A program made the position numbers and the translations under genes. The notes under the pieces are model-generated. The model did not search any database. It saw only the letters and a list, made by a program, of their open reading frames with translations, and was not told where the DNA came from. A stretch of 64,000 bases of DNA from Rutstroemia sp. NJR-2017a BVV2 (lineage: Eukaryota > Ascomycota > Leotiomycetes > Helotiales > Rutstroemiaceae). The stretch lies in assembly GCA_002946415.1 (NCBI GenBank), contig NJPS01000054.1, forward strand, positions 496,001-560,000, written 5' to 3'. Shown piece by piece: positions 10,940 through 22,440 of the stretch (positions within the stretch are counted from its first letter, which is position 1; each line of letters opens with the position of its first letter).

Positions 10940-12308
10940 CTATATTTGTCGAATCTCTTTGCCTTTCATTTCTGGTCTTTCCACTTCCCATTCATCTCTT
11001 AGGACCGCATAAAGTAAATCGGCGACGACCAGGACGCTCCAGCCTAGACTCCAGACCAGAGTGATTGCATAGAAGAAATTCGCGTTGCCACTCCCGGCAT
11101 ATATCCATAGATAGTAGAAAGCCGGCCCTAGTAAAGTAGCATACAGTACTGTGGATGACGCCAAGAACGTGTATCTCATTAAAGGGAACAGGTGACTGTA
11201 GACTGGAAGCATTCCCAGAAACAGAGATGTATCAGATATTGAAGGGTAGGGCTTGAAGATTGCGAATATTCCGAGGAGTATGGTGAGGACAAAGAGAGGC
11301 TGACGTCTCACACGAATGGTCAAGCCACCAACATATGAGGAAAGGTGTAGCCAAAATACACCAAGGAAGAATGACCGGAAGGAGTCAAACATTTCGATGA
11401 AGAAATACCACCAAAGTCCAACGTTTGGGGTAAGATCTGGAAGCAGAAGTTGGATGCCATATGTCGAAGATAGGAACTCCCATGAACCGGTGATCAACGA
11501 AGATACCTGCAGAAGGGCATACAAAAAGCCGCCGAGGGCCAAAGCACTAACTGCAACAAATATTGGCAGGGAATCTTGGCGCTTTTTGGGGCGCTGCCTA
11601 TCATAGCATAGCAAGGCGAGAGGTGGAAACAGGAGTATTGGATACATGGAAAGGTAGGATGCGAATGCTAAGGCAGACATCGATGTGAATGATGCGCCAG
11701 CCAAGGCTTTGGAGATTGCGTTAAGAATTGCGCATGTTGTAAAGACACTGGTCGGACGGCCAATGCATGTGGCTATAGTGAAAGGATTGAACAGGAACCT
11801 GAAGGCGAGGTTAGAGGATACTTAGTGATTATGCGCAAGCCATATACTTACGCGGCAGCAATTGCAAAACTGGTCCATCGTTTCTCCTTCCTCGGGGATT
11901 TAAAAAGCCTCGAATTTCCTGCTTCTCCAGAGTCTGCGATCTTCATAAGGGAATCTGCGCTTAACAGGTCCACCACTATATAGAGAAGGTATGTAAAGGC
12001 GGGGTATATCGAGGAGCTCGGAAGGAGTGAGAAGAGAGGCAAGAATAATGGAGCTTGGTGATAGACTCCGCCATCGTAGGGAGACACATTGTGATTGTAT
12101 AGGAAGAGGCCCTCTTGTACTGTAACAGGTTAGCTATTGACATATCGCTTGGCGACAAGTACTCACATCTCTTGAAACTTGTCACTGGTGTAGATATCTC
12201 GACACGCGCTGTTAACAAGTCTGGCAGGCCTGGAAACGAAACGAAGAGTAGTAATCGAATCGCGGCGGCGGCACCGAAAAGGGCAGCTTTCCTCCTGTCG
12301 ATGCTCAT
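10940..12308 (-). CDS. GAB1: GPI transamidase subunit PIG-U/GAB1 homologue
   Basis: Exons 12308-12167, 12119-11852 and 11798-10940 give 422 aa, the usual PIG-U length. The product is a multi-pass ER membrane protein. Family hallmarks are EGLFLYNHNVSPYDGGVYHQ (completed by the first splice), FLFNPFTIATCIGRPTSVF (spanning the second splice) and the WYFFIEMFDSFR region. Both donors (GTGAGT, GTAAGT) are consensus. In the GPI transamidase complex PIG-U (yeast Gab1/Cdc91) helps recognise GPI and attach it to proteins in the ER lumen. The gene is head-to-head with NOP7. Confidence 0.92.
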
Positions 12309-12632
12309 TTCTTCCTAAAAGTGATGATGTTGAGCGAATGAATGAAGCTCAAAGGTTCTCTACTCCATGGATATGCCTACTTTCTCAACCACCTCAAGGC
12401 TCGTCCGCTCTGGATCTGATGCTCTGTCCTCCTAGCACTTTTGAAGCTTCTTGGTCCGTGCTGGGCGGTGAGCTATCCAACCAATGATAGGGCTGCTCCA
12501 TAAATGATTAACCTTAGCGGCGCAGAGCTTTGAAGGACAGAAAAAAAAAGTTTCCTGGGAACTTTTTTATCAGTAAGTCGGAGGAGACCCCACGATATCA
12601 CCAGAAGTGCCACTCCACACACAACACTCATA
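12309..12632. promoter_or_regulatory. Bidirectional promoter GAB1/NOP7
   Basis: Only 324 bp separate the two start codons, so both genes must take their core promoters from this stretch. It contains a homopurine run of nine A (12541-12549). A hydrophobic-looking minus-strand frame here overlaps the true NOP7 first exon and is an artefact. Confidence 0.6.
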
Positions 12633-14797
12633 ATGGGAAGAATAAAGAAGAAGGGAACGTCTGGCCAGGCCAAGAATTTCATCACTAGAACGCAGGCAGT
12701 GAGGAAGTTACAAATTTCGTAAGTACAATTGGTGGTGATGCTCCAATCTGGAAGAAATACTCAACCTCTGCGCAAGGCGTTCATCTGCTCTCACCTTTCT
12801 TAATGCTAATTGCCCGATGCTACAGTCTACCTGATTTCCGAAAGCTGTGTATATGGAAAGGAATCTATCCTCGAGAACCGCGAAATAAGAAGAAGGCGTC
12901 GAAATCTTCCACCCAGTCCACCACTTTCTACTATACAAAAGACATTCAATGGCTTCTGCATGAGAAGGTTCTTGAAGCTTTCCGCGAGCAGAAAGCCCTC
13001 GAGAAGAAGATTTCAAAAGCATTGGGAAGAGGAGATGCGCATGATGCAGCAAGACTCGAGCGCAATGCTTCGAGACCCGAGAAGACTGGAAAAACAAAGT
13101 ACAACCTCGATCACATCATTCGAGAGAGATACCCAACATTTATTGATGCGCTACGAGATCTTGACGATTGTCTTTCTATGCTTTTCTTGTTCGCAAATCT
13201 CCCTTCGACATCGACTGTTCCAGCGAAGATGATTGCCCGATGCGAAAAGCTATGCTTAGAGTTCGAGCATTATTTAATCGTTTCAAACAGCTTGCGAAAG
13301 TCATTTTTGTCCATCAAAGGCATCTATTATCAGGCTACCATCCAAGGTCAAGACATACTCTGGCTTGTTCCTTACAGATTTAATCAACGAGTTACCAAGG
13401 ATGTGGATTTTCGGATTATGGGCACCTTCGTCGAGTTTTATCAGACCTTGCTAGGCTTCGTCAATTTCCGTCTATATACTTCCATTGGTTTGGTGTACCC
13501 ACCCAAGTTTGACAAGGCTAGAGATGATCAGGATGCTGGGCTTGGAGCCTTTTCGTTAGAAGGAAACGGAGTCGGTGCGATTGAGCAACCCAAACCCATA
13601 ACCAATGGCGAAACTGCAAAGCCGGATCCCAAGCTCCAGGCGGAGATTGATAAATTGATGCTTCAACTGAACGCACCCGAGAAGGAGGTCGAAGAAGCGC
13701 GAAAAACTGATACGACTGCTGACAATGATGAAGAGGATGAAGGGCAAGGAACCGATACCATTGATAAATTTGAGCCAGTCGCGCCTGGAGGAGATATACT
13801 CATGCAGCCATCGTACTCCACCACAGATCCATCGACACTGTTTTCAAAATTCACATTTTTCCTGTCAAGGGAAACTCCTCGACAGCCCCTGGAGTTCATT
13901 CTTCGTGCTTTTGGATGCAAGCGTATCGGCTGGGATTCTGTTTTAGGCGAGGGGGCTTTTACTCACAATGAGTTGGACCCTTCCATCACACACCAGATTG
14001 TCGATCGTCCCCCAGTTCAAGTCCAACCCGAAGATGAGGAAATGGAAGACGTAGAGGACAACCAAACAGTACAGCGCTTAAAACCTGGTGCCCGAGTTCC
14101 AGGTCGTATCTATGTCCAGCCTCAATGGGTCTGGGACTGCATCAACGACGAAGAGCTTAAGAGACCAGACTTGTACGCACCCGGTGCCCAACTGCCTCCT
14201 CATCTCAGTCCATTCGTCAAGAAGGTTCGTGGCCAATACGACCCATCAGCTCCTCTTGAAGACCAAGAAAGGGAGGGCGAAGAATTGGAGATGGAGAGTG
14301 ACATGGAGGAGGAGCCAGATGTCTCCGACGATGATATGGCTGTCAAAGAGCCAAAGACTCTTGCAATCATGGATGTTGATGAGACCGCTACTGGTATGGA
14401 CGTAGCTGGCTCTGACGATGATTCTGATGATGCTTCGGAGCAAGGTCGCGAATCATTTGGTGGCTTCTCAGACGCAGAAGAGGATGAGGACGAAGGAGAA
14501 TCCGCTGCCCTTCAACGTCAACGCGAGCTTGAGGCTGAATTGTCAGGAGTGGCCTTGCAAGAAAAAGAAGTGGACCCTAGGGCTAAGGCGAAAGCTGATG
14601 CAAAGAAGAAGGCGGCGAAGAAGGCAAAGGAAGAGGATGAGGAGCTGGAGAGAGCTAAGATGATGATGAGTAGGAAGAAGAGGAAGATTTTAGAGAAGAT
14701 GGTTTACAGTAACAAGAAGAAAGATGCTGAGGCTGAAGCTCTACGATCAAAGAGAAGAAAGCTCGAGAAGTCCGGAAAAGCTGCTCCCAGGGAGTAG
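12633..14797 (+). CDS. NOP7: Pescadillo homologue, ribosome biogenesis
   Basis: Exons 12633-12718 and 12826-14797 give 685 aa. Exon 1 encodes the invariant start [20 protein letters not shown] and ends LQIS; exon 2 resumes [18 protein letters not shown], which restores the pescadillo N-terminal domain exactly. A BRCT domain follows (about residues 365-475, [14 protein letters not shown]...WVWDCIND). The C terminus is acidic and then Lys-rich, a coiled coil with nuclear-localisation character. Pescadillo acts with Erb1/BOP1 and Ytm1/WDR12 in 27S pre-rRNA processing and 60S assembly in the nucleolus. The intron is 107 nt with a GTAAGT donor and TACAG acceptor. Confidence 0.95.
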
Positions 14798-15363
14798 GGA
14801 AGAAGACGTTGGCTAATGTAGTTGAGGAAAAGTACGGCGTTTATGGAGGGGAGACTTCAGGAGTCTTTGTATCTAGATCATCGGCGTTTACACTGAGTAC
14901 TTCACTCAAATCCATCTGTGAGGAGTAGAACAGTAGTAACAAAAAGCATAGCAATGTCCGTGCGTCCCTGATAATGTTTTAATGAGTGGTACATTTGAAT
15001 TCCATATCAAATTATTCCGATGAAAATGTTTTAATTTCGAAATTATTCTGCAGCACGTTATCTTTTCGGATTTAGTGTTGCACTTTTCTTAATCTTAGCT
15101 ATTTTTGTGCCTATATTGTAATTATAGTGGTGTTTGAAGTGGGTTTAGCGATGTCATTGGGCATGGTCGCAAGTCCAGTACTGATTACTTCCGTAACCAT
15201 GCTGATCGACAAAACACCCTTCGGCATATTAATCACCCAATTTCAACTACATGTACTAGTCTGCGACTAAGTCCTTTCCGCTACAACTATTTCACAATGG
15301 AGTAGCACAGACTTTGAACAGCTTGGATGGTGATGCAGGCAAAGAGCTCGTAGGGCGAGAACG
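14798..15363. other. Intergenic
   Basis: This is the 3' flank of NOP7 and the 5' flank of the 1260-aa gene, on the same strand. It is AT-rich around 14975-15130. No coding frame or RNA gene is seen. Confidence 0.45.
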
Positions 15364-18300
15364 ATGACATCCCACGCGCATAACGGCACGACCAAGGACA
15401 GCACCATTGCTTCTCCAACGGAGCCCCGACCTACTTCGAGCACTTTCTCGGCTTCAAACACACGATATAGCACTGGCAGCAATGACACAGGCGAATCCAA
15501 CACCGCCGTGAGTAATCGAAATAGCTTCGCGACAAGCACGTTGAATGACGGAGACGATAATCAGCAGGGGGATCTGGGCACCAGCACGAACGATGGAGTC
15601 AAAAAGGATAGCAGGACTATTCATAAACCGCATAACAAAGGGAAAAGTGGTGGAGGATTCTTGTTATCAGGTTCTATATTCCATCGAAGCTCGGAGAGCC
15701 CGCCCTTAGGTGAACGACCCTCTCGCACACGCAGTTTACTCCACGACTTCAAAGGCAAGTCGAGCGACAAGAAGAACACCAAACGGATTTCTAGCAGTGG
15801 AGCAAGCGCGGGCAGTCCTCTAGCATCGAACGTGGTCAGCGCGCCGATAGAAGAGGGGGCTGAGAACGAAGTTGTTGGCGACACAAATGCGCCACGACTT
15901 GACGAGAACAGAGATGTCGCACATGTCTCAGAGCAATCAGATCGTAGCTCTGGGCTTGATGTCGACTCAGCGCAAATTGTCAATCTGGCACTGAATCTCA
16001 GTGAAAGTAGGAGGATTGCGTCAAGGCGCAACATATCTACACCTTTACCTTCTGCAGGTCCTGCACTTGGTGAGGGGTTCCCAGGGGGTAGTTTACGTCA
16101 GCATTTACAGCAGCAGAGAAGAACTTCAAGGAACATTTCGCCCAAGCCAGATCGAAATGATAGGGTGCTATCAAGTGTCCCTCGCGTGTCATCCGGGCTG
16201 AGAATCAATCCAGTGCCAGGAACCTTCGACAGTCCTGAGTCCATTTACCAATACCACTTTTCATCATCCACGTTAGCACGAGCGGAGAAAGCCAAGAAGG
16301 CGATTGAGTTGATGGCCCAATACCGCCGCTTACTTCAGTATATCCCTCCTCTCAAAGTCAGTTCTTCAGAAAAGGGTCAGAATACCAGCCCCAGTGGACC
16401 GGTTGCTGGCTCGTCTACGTCTGCGCAGCCTGCATCTTCTCCTGACCGACCTCAACGTGTTTTTGGGCGACAATATAACCCCTTGCAATATATACGTAAT
16501 AGGAAGGTCCGCGCTCGAGCTCGCATTAACATAGACGGCGAAGCACAAGGTTTTGGGAACGTACATAAAGTTTCATGGTGGGTGGACGAGGTCTCAAAGG
16601 CCGCTTTGCATGACGATTTCATCAACGGACATCGCGTGGCTCTACCACCATTTTCTAAAACTATAGAGGATGAATCCGCCATACATACATCACCAGAATC
16701 CGCCGGTCCAAAAAGCCAGGCTGCGCCTAAGGTCGTGCGTCCGAGGATCGACTGGGCCATAAACCCTGCGGATATGCTTGCGGATATATACTGGCTCGAA
16801 CAGGATGACAACAAATCATTGATTGAGGACCGCAGCGGACGGCTAATATTTCCTGCGATGCCTCGTGCCCCTGAAAGCTCGGATATTCGAAAGTCTTCAG
16901 ATCGGTCTCATGGTAAAAAGGGCAATGGTAAGAAAGGCGACGCGGCCTTGGATTTGCGTATAGATACCAAATTACCCGACTTCAGGTCTTTTAAGCATGA
17001 GCTTGAAAAACAACCGGAGAGTGCTGGTTTCAAAAGCAGGCATAAGTTACATGAGGCAACCAACAATCAGCATGGCAGCGGTGCTTCAAGCCGTGAAAAA
17101 CATCGCTTCCTGCGCTCGAGAAGTAGATCGAGTTCTGAGTCTTCGGACAGTGAACACATAGGACGATTCTCCAAGCGAAGGCGCAGTGGGACGATGGAAA
17201 GTCAAGATCATGGGAGAGATATCCTCGAAAAGCAGATGTTGGAGATGATGGCTAAGGAGTCTGGGAATGCCAGCTTCATGACACCTGAGAAACTTGTCAA
17301 ACAAAATACCATCACATCAATCGAGACATCGCTTCCGAATAGCGCCGAGAAATCAGACTCCAGTATCAGTTTGCATCGAAAGGCTCACTCAAGGAACGCC
17401 AGTAGAGAGTCGCCCACCAAGAAAAGGACTGGATTTCCATCTATGCCATCCGGACGGCCAAGCTTGGATGTTCCTGGTATCAGTCCTCGCACTTCCTTAG
17501 AAGGCTTGGATTCAACCGCTCCAAATTCTCCACAAGTGAAGGCATCCAAGCTCGTCAATTCATTTGTTCCTAGCATCGGCTTAGATTTGTCGTCTCCCAA
17601 AAGCCGCAAATCTTCACCCAATAGAAAACGGCCCTTGTCCAGAGTCAGGTCAAAAATAAATCATTTCCGGGACCATAGCCGGGAGCCTAGTAATGAACGT
17701 GATCAGCCTGACATGTCTCGGGTATCCATCGATTCCATTGACTCAAGATTATCACAGACCCCCGATACACCGTATGGCCGCAACAGGTCTATAAGTCCTA
17801 CAAAGAAGCTTTTGAGTAAGGGTACAGACGAGAGTGCTAAATCTCTAAAGAAGCAAACCAGTTTGCGAAAGGGTAAAGGAGAAGAGTCGGGTATTCGAGG
17901 GCTTTTCAAAGGCACTCGAGGTCCTGTTGCTAGAGTCAGTGATTTCCTTTGGAAAAGGGACGGAAACAATTCTGGCCCATCAACAGATGAATCGGATACA
18001 GATGATTATCGCCAGCCGACGCGCAAAAGCGAAAAGAAGCCACCCCTCGACAGACAAGACACAGACGCCATCGATGCAGACATATCACCGGATAAGACTA
18101 TCCCGACTTATATCAATAACATGCCCAGCTTCAAATCCCCTTTCGAGAATCGTGGACGGTCTACAAGAGCCAGAAAACCAGAAGGCGTCCCAGACAGTGA
18201 AGCCTCGGAGCCCGAGTATTCTTCTAAGACAAATTTGGCGGCTCCTAGGATCGACATTCATAAGGCTTCTCCAGCATCGTCTCCCGACTTGGAGCCAGCT

Positions 18301-19146
18301 GGACGGCGCGTTTCGGACGTCTCTGATGTCTCTACGAGGAGGGGTAGTTATACCCGCGGAGTACGCAGCGCAGATTCTCGTATCAATGCAATACTTGGCT
18401 ATCCAGGTCAGAGACGCAATGCTCTTCCAGTCACTGGATTGTCAATTCTTGAGGCAAATCAGAATAGACGTCCTTCATTGGATGGTAAACGCCAATGGAG
18501 TATATCTGACAGTGGCGTATCCGCTCACCGCGGGCCGACGACGAAGCGCGAAATTGCGCGTGTCAGAACCCTCCTTCTCAGTTCCGGCATCAAAGCCAAC
18601 GAAATCGCTCGTCGCGCCGCCGAACCCAAAGATCTCCGCGATGCCGAGGAGAAATGCTACGAAGACATCGCCTCTTTTGCCGAGGGTCCTCTCATGCCGG
18701 TTCCGAAATCCCAACAACATATGTTAGCGGCAAGAATTCTCCAAAACGACGTGCAGCTTTCTTCTCGCTTGTGGCAGCAATCAGCCGATAACTTCTCCAT
18801 GACAACGATCCAGAATCTCTTGAATGATATGGGTGAGTTGCAGAGCCGACTTGTGGAAAATCTTACGCCGATGACGAGGAGGATTGCGGATGATGCGGAT
18901 GAAGTCTCGAAGGATTTGGTCACGGGTCACATTTTGCAGGTCAATAAGTTGACGGATAGTATGGATAAGATGATGAGGAGACGGAGAAGGAGATTTAGAT
19001 GGGTGAGGAGGGGCGGCTGGGTTATGGTGGAGTGGGCGTTAGTGGGTGTTATGTGGTATGTTTGGTTCATGGTCGTGCTGGCAAGAGTTATTATGGGCAT
19101 TGGGAGAGGTGCTGTGGGTGCGGTACGATGGCTATTTTGGTTGTGA
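15364..19146 (+). CDS. Conserved-looking 1260-aa protein with C-terminal membrane anchor
   Basis: A single long exon. Most of the protein is Ser/Pro/Arg-rich and probably disordered. Two compact segments look conserved: about residues 280-330 (FDSPESIYQYHFSSSTLARA, then YRRLLQYIP) and about 367-420 (GRQYNPLQYIRNRKVRARAR, then KVSWWVDEVS). A C-terminal helical region (about 1055-1190, with R-V-R-T-L-L-L-S-S-G and LLNDMGELQSRLVENL) precedes a Trp-rich hydrophobic end (about 1217-1260, WVMVEWALVGVMWYVWFMVV). This layout suggests a tail-anchored or cortex/ER-associated scaffold. I do not recognise a named family. Many RxxS motifs could be kinase targets, but that is speculation. Confidence 0.8.
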   Translation: MTSHAHNGTTKDSTIASPTEPRPTSSTFSASNTRYSTGSNDTGESNTAVSNRNSFATSTLNDGDDNQQGDLGTSTNDGVKKDSRTIHKPHNKGKSGGGFLLSGSIFHRSSESPPLGERPSRTRSLLHDFKGKSSDKKNTKRISSSGASAGSPLASNVVSAPIEEGAENEVVGDTNAPRLDENRDVAHVSEQSDRSSGLDVDSAQIVNLALNLSESRRIASRRNISTPLPSAGPALGEGFPGGSLRQHLQQQRRTSRNISPKPDRNDRVLSSVPRVSSGLRINPVPGTFDSPESIYQYHFSSSTLARAEKAKKAIELMAQYRRLLQYIPPLKVSSSEKGQNTSPSGPVAGSSTSAQPASSPDRPQRVFGRQYNPLQYIRNRKVRARARINIDGEAQGFGNVHKVSWWVDEVSKAALHDDFINGHRVALPPFSKTIEDESAIHTSPESAGPKSQAAPKVVRPRIDWAINPADMLADIYWLEQDDNKSLIEDRSGRLIFPAMPRAPESSDIRKSSDRSHGKKGNGKKGDAALDLRIDTKLPDFRSFKHELEKQPESAGFKSRHKLHEATNNQHGSGASSREKHRFLRSRSRSSSESSDSEHIGRFSKRRRSGTMESQDHGRDILEKQMLEMMAKESGNASFMTPEKLVKQNTITSIETSLPNSAEKSDSSISLHRKAHSRNASRESPTKKRTGFPSMPSGRPSLDVPGISPRTSLEGLDSTAPNSPQVKASKLVNSFVPSIGLDLSSPKSRKSSPNRKRPLSRVRSKINHFRDHSREPSNERDQPDMSRVSIDSIDSRLSQTPDTPYGRNRSISPTKKLLSKGTDESAKSLKKQTSLRKGKGEESGIRGLFKGTRGPVARVSDFLWKRDGNNSGPSTDESDTDDYRQPTRKSEKKPPLDRQDTDAIDADISPDKTIPTYINNMPSFKSPFENRGRSTRARKPEGVPDSEASEPEYSSKTNLAAPRIDIHKASPASSPDLEPAGRRVSDVSDVSTRRGSYTRGVRSADSRINAILGYPGQRRNALPVTGLSILEANQNRRPSLDGKRQWSISDSGVSAHRGPTTKREIARVRTLLLSSGIKANEIARRAAEPKDLRDAEEKCYEDIASFAEGPLMPVPKSQQHMLAARILQNDVQLSSRLWQQSADNFSMTTIQNLLNDMGELQSRLVENLTPMTRRIADDADEVSKDLVTGHILQVNKLTDSMDKMMRRRRRRFRWVRRGGWVMVEWALVGVMWYVWFMVVLARVIMGIGRGAVGAVRWLFWL

Positions 19147-19624
19147 TGGAAGGGAAAGGAGCAAGGATTACTTACTAATTGCTTAATTCGTGTTCGATGG
19201 ACTTTGATATAGCGAACACTTTCCTTTGTACAGGGGTTAGACAATAGTATTTTTAATATTGATACCCGACAGTTAATCTAATGCAATACTTTTCTAGCAG
19301 TCGAGATAGCTCAGTTGTTGTCTCACGCAAATTCAGATGAGCTTGGTCATGCCAATTAACGTCTATTCAGATCCTGGGTGCTGAGTTAGATTAGTCCATC
19401 ATGTTCAATGTCAAATCACGATCATACGTACAAGTCCATAGTCACTTGAATTTGCGTTCTAATTATACTGTTTATGTGGGATATAGTTTTAATTTTTTTT
19501 TTATGCAATAGGACAGCAGGCCCCGTTGTACTTACCTTTATATACGTTACTTAACTTTTATATCTCTCCTTTTCCTATCTTATTCTTCCCTATCCGAAAT
19601 AATACCCAAGAAAGAAAGAAAAGC
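19147..19624. other. Intergenic between convergent genes
   Basis: This is the convergent 3' region. It contains a T-rich run (about 19490-19502) and a weakly tRNA-like patch near 19300-19375 that does not fold (see rejected items). No gene is seen. Confidence 0.45.
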
Positions 19625-20209
19625 TTACCTATCTCCCTCGTCACTATCTCCCTCCTCACTTCTCCCCTTTCCCGGTACCCACCTACCGTCTATTAATGCA
19701 CCTACTCCTCTCACATACTCCCTAATCCCATACTCCTCCCAATCATTCATCCACCTCGCGTGTTCCGCCATCCGATCAAATATCTCCTTCTTAGACAGCA
19801 CCGGCACTATACCTTTCCCTTTCCCCATCCCCTTCTTCCTCGCCAGTATGCAGGTATTGCATGGGGTGGCTTCGTAGAGGGGTCGGATTAGGAGGGCTGG
19901 GCATGTGATGTTTTCAATGTCCAGAGGAGAGAAATGGATCGGTGATTTATGGAAAGAGTAAGGATATGAGGGGGTGTATTGGCGGGCGGAGGACGAAGGA
20001 ATAGGGATTGAGGTGGAGGAGTTGCAGAGCGTGGAATGCTCGATGGGTGAGTGGTAGTAGTGACCGCAGAAGTGGTAGAAGGTGGTTCTGCTGCCGCAGG
20101 TGGTGGAGTGGTTGGGTTTTTTGATTTTGGTTGGGGTGTGGTTGGGGATGGATTTGGGTATTTTGCTTGGAGGGGCGCTTGCTCTAGCGGCGGTTGTTGA
20201 TTTGCCCAT
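19625..20209 (-). CDS. Small Cys/His-rich hypothetical protein
   Basis: One exon, 194 aa. The Ser/Thr/Pro-rich basic N terminus is followed by spaced metal-ligand residues: FYHFCGHYYHSPIEHSTLC, then a second Cys group CPALL...TPCNTC. This pattern is seen in short fungal zinc-binding or RING-like orphan proteins. A Gly/Lys patch (KKGMGKGKG) and a charged helix (KKEIFDRMAEHARWMNDWEE) come after it. No named family is assigned. Codon use is normal and there is no intron. Confidence 0.55.
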   Translation of the reverse strand: MGKSTTAARASAPPSKIPKSIPNHTPTKIKKPNHSTTCGSRTTFYHFCGHYYHSPIEHSTLCNSSTSIPIPSSSARQYTPSYPYSFHKSPIHFSPLDIENITCPALLIRPLYEATPCNTCILARKKGMGKGKGIVPVLSKKEIFDRMAEHARWMNDWEEYGIREYVRGVGALIDGRWVPGKGRSEEGDSDEGDR

Positions 20210-21606
20210 TTTTGCTAGTGTGTTAGTTCTTGCTGTTGCTGAGAGCTAGGGGATTGCTGTAACTGAGAATGGGGATGGAGTCCTGGTCGGATGATTGAAC
20301 TACGAATAGTTAGGAGAAGGAGGAGGAAGGGAAGGAGATGAATGGGCTCTGGTCTTTTTCATTTGGTATGAGAGGATGTTGTTTGGAGAGGGAAGGAGTG
20401 TTGAACAGTCCTGTTGTTAATTTGGACTAATGAAAACGAGGAGGATCGAGCAGTTGAGTAGTTGTTTTTCGGTCATGAGAAATAAAGGAATTGTATATGC
20501 ATGCTCTGTGGTAGACAAAGATTGATTCATTCAGAGGTAGAGTGAAAGGAATGGGTGATCTAATTGGTTGATACTCAGACAAAGGAAACAGCCAAATGGT
20601 GATCTACCCTTTGCCAGTCTGTTATCCTCTGGACGGCTCACAAAGTCGATCATGCTGATTGGACCGTTGGGTCAAGCAATGTCGTTGAGGAAGACACCCA
20701 TTTTCGCTAGGGTTATGAATCTCCCCGCTCACTGGAACGATATTGAATAGAAGGAGAGCAGCTCAATCCAAACGTTCGAAGACTACCATCTTACGTTTAA
20801 TAACAAATACCAGTGATTAGACGATATCTGGTTAGAATACAAGTCGTAACACTTTTCAACCACAGCAGGTGCAATAATTTATTAGCGACTGACGAACTCC
20901 AATGGTTTAATAAAACTATCATTTTTGAGATGGTTGAGTAATTTTAGCTCATTAGATTTCTTTCACTTGATTCCTATACAGTATATTTAAGAGGGTATAT
21001 ACAAGTGTTGCAAATCAAATTTGTCTGGGGGCCTGTAGTGATGCATGATATGTTGCACCCGCCGTGAAATTGCTGAATCTTCGATACCTCCCTCGATCAC
21101 TTGAACATATCCTATCAACGATCTGCTGTGTCTAGGTATCTCACTAAATCACTTATGGCATGGAAAACTTCATTATTTTGATTTGTTTACATATGAAATT
21201 GAGGGTTTGTATATTTGTAAGACATTGATTGGATTAGAGATCGAAAACTTTTTATCGAATAGGGGTATCGAGCAACGCAGCAGCACAGAACTAGAAAATA
21301 GCGAAATTCATACCTACCCAAAGCTAAAGTACATGGACGTATATTACGAGATTAAACTGGCCAGCTGAGCAAATAGAGAATTGAGAGAATCATGAAAAAG
21401 AAAAAGACACATTATATTATGAAATCAACAAGTAAATTGCAGCCAGAGATAGAACCAAACAAAAGAAAAAATTCTCTCCTTACCTTGCCTATTTTGTGAA
21501 GTGAAATCCACCTCAAATTTATGAGCTACTATTCACTCTCCCAGGAGTGGCTTCATTTTCTGGGAGAGTGACAATTGTAGGCTCATAAAATGGATTCCGC
21601 TTCACA
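20210..21606. other. Gene-free stretch
   Basis: About 1.4 kb without a supported gene. The left part is the 5' flank of the Cys/His gene; the middle (20800-21400) is AT-rich with many stops in all frames. The longest frames there (60-odd codons) show no coding character. Confidence 0.5.
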
Positions 21607-22440
21607 CTATTCCGTGTAAACTAACACCACATACTTCCTTCCATCGGCCGTGTAATAAGGCTCTAGCTCATCGAGAAAGAGCTTATACACAGTTCTGTTC
21701 CTAGGATCCTTATCCTTCACCAGCATGTACTCGCGCCCTTCAGGAGACGTGAACGGGCCTTCTAATTCATCCCACCAGGCGGACCATGTTTTAGTACGCA
21801 CTGGTTCATACTCAGAATGGCATTCTCCATCACACTCGTCCTCTTCCTCAGGCAAATTTCTCAGCTCAGATGTTCTCCGGCCTTCGAGCCGTTCCCTCAG
21901 CGTACGTAAATTGTCTGCACCTGCTTGCAAGATTTCGCTCCGGCGCGCACGCTCGGAATGCATTTTGATGCGTGAATCTACCATGGCTTCGATTTCCCTG
22001 AGGAATTGCGTCTTGTCGTCTAGTAGCTCGTCAAGGTCCTCCTTCATGGCGGTGATTTTGCGGTCGAGAACGGCCATGGCAGAGTCAGTCGGGCTATGGT
22101 ACTCGTATTCAAGGCCTGTGCTCTTGGATCTCCAGATGTTGATGTGTTCGGCTGGAGATGCAGGCCGCTCCCGGTATTTTGATGAGGAAGATGAGGCCGA
22201 GGATGCTGTCCGCTTGTGTGTTCTCTCGTAATGGTGACGAGAAGAGCTAGCTCTCTCCTCGCGAGCCATATTGCTGTAGGTATGAGATCTTGGTGTTCGT
22301 TCAGCGGATCGTTGAGATTCCCAAAGTGTTGTTTCTGCGTTTTCTGCTGCTTCAGCTGCTGCGCGCTCTCGGTTTTGCTTTACCCACATCTCGGGAGAGA
22401 TCCAAGAGTCAGCAAACGATGGTGGATGTTGCACTGCCAT
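21607..22440 (-). CDS. Coiled-coil hypothetical protein
   Basis: One exon, 277 aa. A Ser/Arg-rich region (about residues 40-95) is followed by a predicted coiled coil (about 120-195, from AMAVLDRKITAMKEDLDELL). An acidic segment with DECDGEC and a C-terminal globular part (WSAWWDELEGPF, then YKLFLDELEPYYTADGRKYV) complete it. The aromatic C-terminal block with its repeated DELE looks like a small domain. No family is recognised. Confidence 0.6.
   Translation of the reverse strand: MAVQHPPSFADSWISPEMWVKQNRERAAAEAAENAETTLWESQRSAERTPRSHTYSNMAREERASSSRHHYERTHKRTASSASSSSSKYRERPASPAEHINIWRSKSTGLEYEYHSPTDSAMAVLDRKITAMKEDLDELLDDKTQFLREIEAMVDSRIKMHSERARRSEILQAGADNLRTLRERLEGRRTSELRNLPEEEDECDGECHSEYEPVRTKTWSAWWDELEGPFTSPEGREYMLVKDKDPRNRTVYKLFLDELEPYYTADGRKYVVLVYTE

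Noticed and set aside
12473..12685. Hydrophobic 70-codon minus-strand ORF
   Set aside because: It overlaps the NOP7 first exon ([11 protein letters not shown]) in antisense, so it is a shadow.
19300..19380. tRNA-like patch (GATAGCTCAGTTG followed by TTCAGATCCTGGG)
   Set aside because: The D-arm does not pair and no acceptor stem can be formed. It is at best a decayed tRNA or SINE trace.
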